NCBI RefSeq assembly: GCF_030525755.1
Contig: NZ_JAUNEC010000015.1
Location: forward strand, 1-34,522
Direction: 5' to 3'
Length of the DNA stretch: 34,522 nt
Source: Alysiella sp.
GTDB lineage: Bacteria; Pseudomonadota; Gammaproteobacteria; Burkholderiales; Neisseriaceae
In this document: piece after piece, positions 32,037-34,522 of the stretch
How the letters are laid out: every line of letters starts with the position of its first letter
Position numbering within the stretch: the stretch's first letter is position 1
Made by a program: the position numbers and the translations under genes
Notes under the pieces: model-generated
The model's database searches: none
Told to the model about the DNA's origin: nothing
Seen by the model: the letters and a program-made list of their open reading frames with translations, nothing else

Positions 32037-33146
32037 TTAATGTTTATTCCTTAAAGTGGCTTTCAGTCCTTGCCAAAATGGACGTGCAGGCATACTTCTC
32101 ATACGCAGTAATACGATGGCAATACTGAAAACCAGTAGGTGCATGGGTAATAAACCCAGCCAAAACGAAATTTTGTTGTCTTCAATGGCATCACGCAGCA
32201 AGGTTAAACCGTTTTGATAAAACAAGAAGAAGCCCACAGCCAATAAAACATGATAGGAATTGCTGGAACGTGGATTAAAATAAGATAAGGGGATTGCCAA
32301 AATGCTTAATACAATTACAGTTAGCGGTAAAGAAATGCGCCACATCAATTCGGCTTGGTATATCGGATTATCGCTACTGATAAGTTGTTCTGTGGGAATG
32401 GTGCGATGATGTTCAATTGGATTAAGCAATTTGGGCGTGGCATTGATGATTAAATCCAGTTGTTGAAATGAAATATGGTCAAAATCGCCTTGTCCTGCGA
32501 TGCCACTGTAACGGTGTCCATTTTTGAGTATCAAAGTACGTTTGTTGTTGCTTAAATCAAAATGTCCTTCTTGGGCAAAAATCACGTTGTCGCGTCCATT
32601 GTCTTCCATTTCACGCAAAAAAAGGTTTTTCATGAAACCATTTTCAGTATCAAAGGTTTCCACAAAATACACGCGGTTTTTATCTTTGCCCAATTCATTG
32701 AATGTACCTGCCTCCACTAAGGACAAGTTTTGTTTTTGTTTTAATAATTCTGCATATTCACGGCTGCGTAATTCAGCCCAAGGCAAAATGGACAGCTGCA
32801 TTACGGTAACCAAAATTGCTAATGGTAAGGCAAATCCTAAAACAGGTTTAAGCCATTGGCACAATCCTAAACCGCCTGCTAACCAAACTGCCATTTCGCT
32901 GTCGCGCCAATAACGTGTTAAAACCGTCATGATGCTGATGTAGGAGGTTAGAACCACCAAAAGCGGTGCCATACCGATTGCCCAAAAGCCAATTAATGCC
33001 GCAACCGCATCAATCGCAATGCGACCGTCTGCGGCGCGACCCAGTAAAGTAATGCCTTGTGTGAACAATAAAATCGCCAACACAATAAAGAAAATGGCAA
33101 TGGCGGTATAAGTGGTTTCTTTAATGAACTGTTTTTGATAAATCAT
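32037..33146 (-). CDS. lptF: LPS export permease LptF
   Basis: 369-residue membrane subunit of the LptB2FG transporter that extracts lipooligosaccharide from the inner membrane. The YjgP/YjgQ-family layout is clear: N-terminal helices (AIAIFFIVLAILLFTQGITLLGRAA and MAPLLVVLTSYISIMTVLTRYWRDSEM), a periplasmic beta-jellyroll domain (about 130-265) and C-terminal helices. LptG is usually encoded right after LptF but is absent here; a DUS-pair hairpin and a J-domain gene follow instead. A TATAAT on the minus strand (33178-33173) is 27 nt upstream of the ATG. Confidence 0.94.
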   Translation of the reverse strand: MIYQKQFIKETTYTAIAIFFIVLAILLFTQGITLLGRAADGRIAIDAVAALIGFWAIGMAPLLVVLTSYISIMTVLTRYWRDSEMAVWLAGGLGLCQWLKPVLGFALPLAILVTVMQLSILPWAELRSREYAELLKQKQNLSLVEAGTFNELGKDKNRVYFVETFDTENGFMKNLFLREMEDNGRDNVIFAQEGHFDLSNNKRTLILKNGHRYSGIAGQGDFDHISFQQLDLIINATPKLLNPIEHHRTIPTEQLISSDNPIYQAELMWRISLPLTVIVLSILAIPLSYFNPRSSNSYHVLLAVGFFLFYQNGLTLLRDAIEDNKISFWLGLLPMHLLVFSIAIVLLRMRSMPARPFWQGLKATLRNKH

Positions 33147-33172
33147 GATGATACAAAAAGTGATGGTGGCAC

Positions 33173-33178
33173 ATTATA
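33173..33178 (-). promoter_or_regulatory. Candidate -10 element of lptF
   Basis: TATAAT on the minus strand, with the start of transcription expected near 33166 and a leader of about 20 nt. No good -35 was found. Confidence 0.4.
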
Positions 33179-33229
33179 CCGCACAAATGTGGATATTTTG
33201 GGGTAATGGATTTCAGGCTGCCTGAAAGC

Positions 33230-34162
33230 TCAATTCATGGTTAAAACACTCAATCCTGGCAAATTAGCGAAACCTTCTTCGCGAACGATATGACAAAAAT
33301 CATTCAAAAAAGCACAGTTGGCATCTTCTTCACGCAAGGCAGCATACAATTCACTGCTTAAAGGGGTATCTGTGATTTTGCGTTCCACCACATAATTTTT
33401 TTCTACATAAGGCATCACCGCCCAATAAGGCAAAGCTGCAATACCACGTTTACTCGCCACCAATTGCACAATCGCAATCGTTAATTCGCTGTTGCGCCGT
33501 TGTGGATGAATGCCGCGTGGTAGTAAAATTTTACGCAATAAATCTAGCATATCATCGGGTACAGGGTAAGTAATCAATGTTTCATCAATAAAATCTTCTG
33601 CTTGCCATATGGGTTTCTGTGATAATGGGTGGTCGGGCGCACAAATACCCACCATTTCATAGGCAAAAAGTGGGCGGTAAACAATCCCTGCTTGTGGAGT
33701 GGCTTCGGATACAATCGCTAAATCAGCACGATGACTCAATAACAAAGCGACAGGGTCTGCCTGAAAACCCGACACAATGTCCAGTTCTACTTGTGGCCAT
33801 TGTGGGCGGAAAATCCCCATTGCAGGCATCAGCCAATCAAAACAAGTATGGCATTCCACCGCAATTCGCAATTCTCCTGCTTCGCCATGAATGATTTGCA
33901 TCAAATCGCGTTCCGCAACTGCTACTTTGGGTAACAATTCACGTCCCAATTTCAATAAACGCTCTCCAGCTGGGGTAAAACGCAAAGGCGAAGATTTGCG
34001 TTCAAATAAAGGCGTATCAAAATAATTTTCCAAAACACGGATTTGGTGCGATAAAGCCGATTGTGTTAAAAAAACACGTTGTGCCGCGAGAGAGACACTA
34101 CCTGTTTCTTCTAATGCAAGTAAGGTTCGCAAGTGGCGCAGTTCTATGATGCTGTTGTCCAT
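33230..34162 (-). CDS. metR: LysR-type regulator MetR
   Basis: 310-residue LysR-family protein matching MetR, the activator of methionine synthesis genes that responds to homocysteine. The N-terminal HTH (about 5-65) reads LRHLRTLLALEETGSVSLAAQRVFLTQSALSHQIRVLE, and RKSSPLRFTPAGE and IAVECHTCFDWLMPAM closely resemble E. coli MetR. The effector domain follows. Start: ATG 34162 is chosen because the likely -10 (34195-34200) predicts a transcript starting near 34187, downstream of the alternative GTG at 34192. Its gene neighbours are lptF and, at the right edge, what looks like metG. Confidence 0.9.
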   Translation of the reverse strand: MDNSIIELRHLRTLLALEETGSVSLAAQRVFLTQSALSHQIRVLENYFDTPLFERKSSPLRFTPAGERLLKLGRELLPKVAVAERDLMQIIHGEAGELRIAVECHTCFDWLMPAMGIFRPQWPQVELDIVSGFQADPVALLLSHRADLAIVSEATPQAGIVYRPLFAYEMVGICAPDHPLSQKPIWQAEDFIDETLITYPVPDDMLDLLRKILLPRGIHPQRRNSELTIAIVQLVASKRGIAALPYWAVMPYVEKNYVVERKITDTPLSSELYAALREEDANCAFLNDFCHIVREEGFANLPGLSVLTMN

Positions 34163-34194
34163 AATGTCAATTGCAATATGAATAAATGGCACGC

Positions 34195-34200
34195 ATTATA
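34195..34200 (-). promoter_or_regulatory. Candidate -10 element of metR
   Basis: TATAAT on the minus strand about 33 nt before ATG 34162. The -35 region is a T-tract. MetR often controls itself, but no TGAA-N5-TTCA site is visible here. Confidence 0.4.
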
Positions 34201-34270
34201 TTAAAATTTTTCATATTAAAAAACAGGCTGCCTGAAATTTTCAGGAAAAAGCTTTGGTAAAACACGGTTT

Positions 34271-34364
34271 GTAGGGAGTGATTGCATATCAAACCTTATT
34301 TTGAGTAACAAATCTTTTTTATTCGCCGCCAATTATGGTAAAAAAGGCGGATATGCAATCCGCC
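34271..34364. repeat. GTAGG-headed inverted repeat with GATTGCATATC arms
   Basis: GATTGCATATC (34280-34290) and GATATGCAATC (34350-34360) are perfect 11-nt outer arms, and the right side is itself a hairpin, GGCGGAT-ATGCA-ATCCGCC (34346-34364). The left side begins GTAGGGAG at 34271 and seems to be a decayed partner. It lies in the intergenic space between metR and the edge gene. Confidence 0.65.
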
Positions 34365-34460
34365 CAGATATCGGTTTTGATATGACTTTTGAAGCAAAAC
34401 TTTCAGGCAGCTTAAATGGTTTATGAACATTTATGGCTGCCTGAATGGTTTGTTTGGCAA

Positions 34461-34522
34461 TTAACCGACTTTATCGCCCGCTTTCGCGCCTTCATGCACG
34501 GTCAATAATTTCAACTGACCGT
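34461..34522 (-). CDS. metG: C-terminal end of a gene resembling methionyl-tRNA synthetase (partial)
   Basis: Only the last 20 codons are in the window, ending GQLKLLTVHEGAKAGDKVG-TAA. The ending resembles the C-terminal tRNA-binding domain of MetG, which in E. coli finishes ...LLSPDAGAKPGHQVK. The match is short, so the name is tentative. It is cut by the window edge and transcribed toward metR. Confidence 0.45.
   Translation of the reverse strand, partial: GQLKLLTVHEGAKAGDKVG

Larger units (their letters stand above)
1569..34236. repeat. DNA uptake sequences (AG-simDUS dialect), 35 perfect copies
   Basis: The word AGGCTGCCTGAA, or its reverse complement, starts at 1569, 2604, 3125, 3255, 4791, 5131, 6313, 9501, 9554, 10171, 12010, 12730, 13358, 14496, 15355, 15892, 16785, 18391, 19246, 19264, 20284, 22283, 22681, 23523, 26659, 27601, 27691, 28545, 28560, 30252, 30669, 31988, 32011, 33215 and 34225. 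DUS words bind the pilin ComP and promote uptake of own DNA during transformation. Copies that carry only the related kingDUS form (AGGCAGCCTGAA) are rare (about 2264, 10104 and 21571). The list was counted by eye and a few could be missing. Confidence 0.93.

Noticed and set aside
34230..34244. TGAA-ATT-TTCA as a MetR box before metR
   Set aside because: The spacing is 3 and not the 5 of the MetR consensus, and the word is part of a DUS and its short inverted extension.

Overview
The window comes from a member of the Neisseriaceae. The strongest evidence is a 12-base word, AGGCTGCCTGAA (reverse complement TTCAGGCAGCCT), which I count by eye 35 times without mismatch, about once per kilobase. 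It often overlaps its own reverse complement in the 15-mer TTCAGGCAGCCTGAA. This matches the AG-simDUS dialect of the DNA uptake sequence, first described from Simonsiella muelleri. Gene content agrees: a MetN without a C-terminal regulatory domain, a fused peroxiredoxin-glutaredoxin, and PanB, TtcA, PmbA and DarP. The genus (Simonsiella, Alysiella or a relative) cannot be fixed from the window alone. I saw no tRNA, rRNA, CRISPR array or intact insertion sequence.

Layout. 1-3.3 kb: an MmeI-like (type IIL) restriction-methylation enzyme, broken by one in-frame TAA and carrying an in-frame palindromic insertion. 3.3-6.6 kb: a HerA-like ATPase (+), then a minus-strand ruvB and HAD-phosphatase pair with overlapping stop and start, and a small membrane protein. 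6.7-13.2 kb: a PepSY protein (-), then a plus-strand cluster of sodium:solute symporter subunits (DUF4212 and VC_2705 type), an unknown membrane protein, a cNMP/CBS/DUF294 signalling protein, a DnaQ-like exonuclease and a YchJ protein. 13.5-19.2 kb: an EF-hand secreted protein and pmbA (-), divergent darP (+), sotB (-), then ttcA and a CPBP protease (+).

19.3-24.9 kb (all minus): the methionine importer genes metN, metI and metQ, separated by five unrelated genes (GNAT acetyltransferase, secreted protein, LprI-like protein, XRE regulator, Asp/Glu racemase). 25.2-28.4 kb (+): the Prx-Grx hybrid, a methyltransferase, panB and a HAD hydrolase. 28.6-34.2 kb (-): an amino-acid-binding lipoprotein, ampG, a J-domain membrane protein, lptF and metR. 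The right edge holds the last codons of a minus-strand gene resembling metG.

Beyond housekeeping, the points that stand out are: (i) the nuclease/methylase split of the type IIL enzyme and its palindromic insertion; (ii) DUS copies that act as gene ends (a recurring Q-A-A-stop), as inverted-pair hairpins and as junction markers; (iii) the interrupted metNIQ operon; and (iv) three GTAGG-headed inverted-repeat elements with unrelated core words. I found no clearly new defence or mobile system. The symporter/DUF294/exonuclease cluster is the best candidate for an under-described functional unit.
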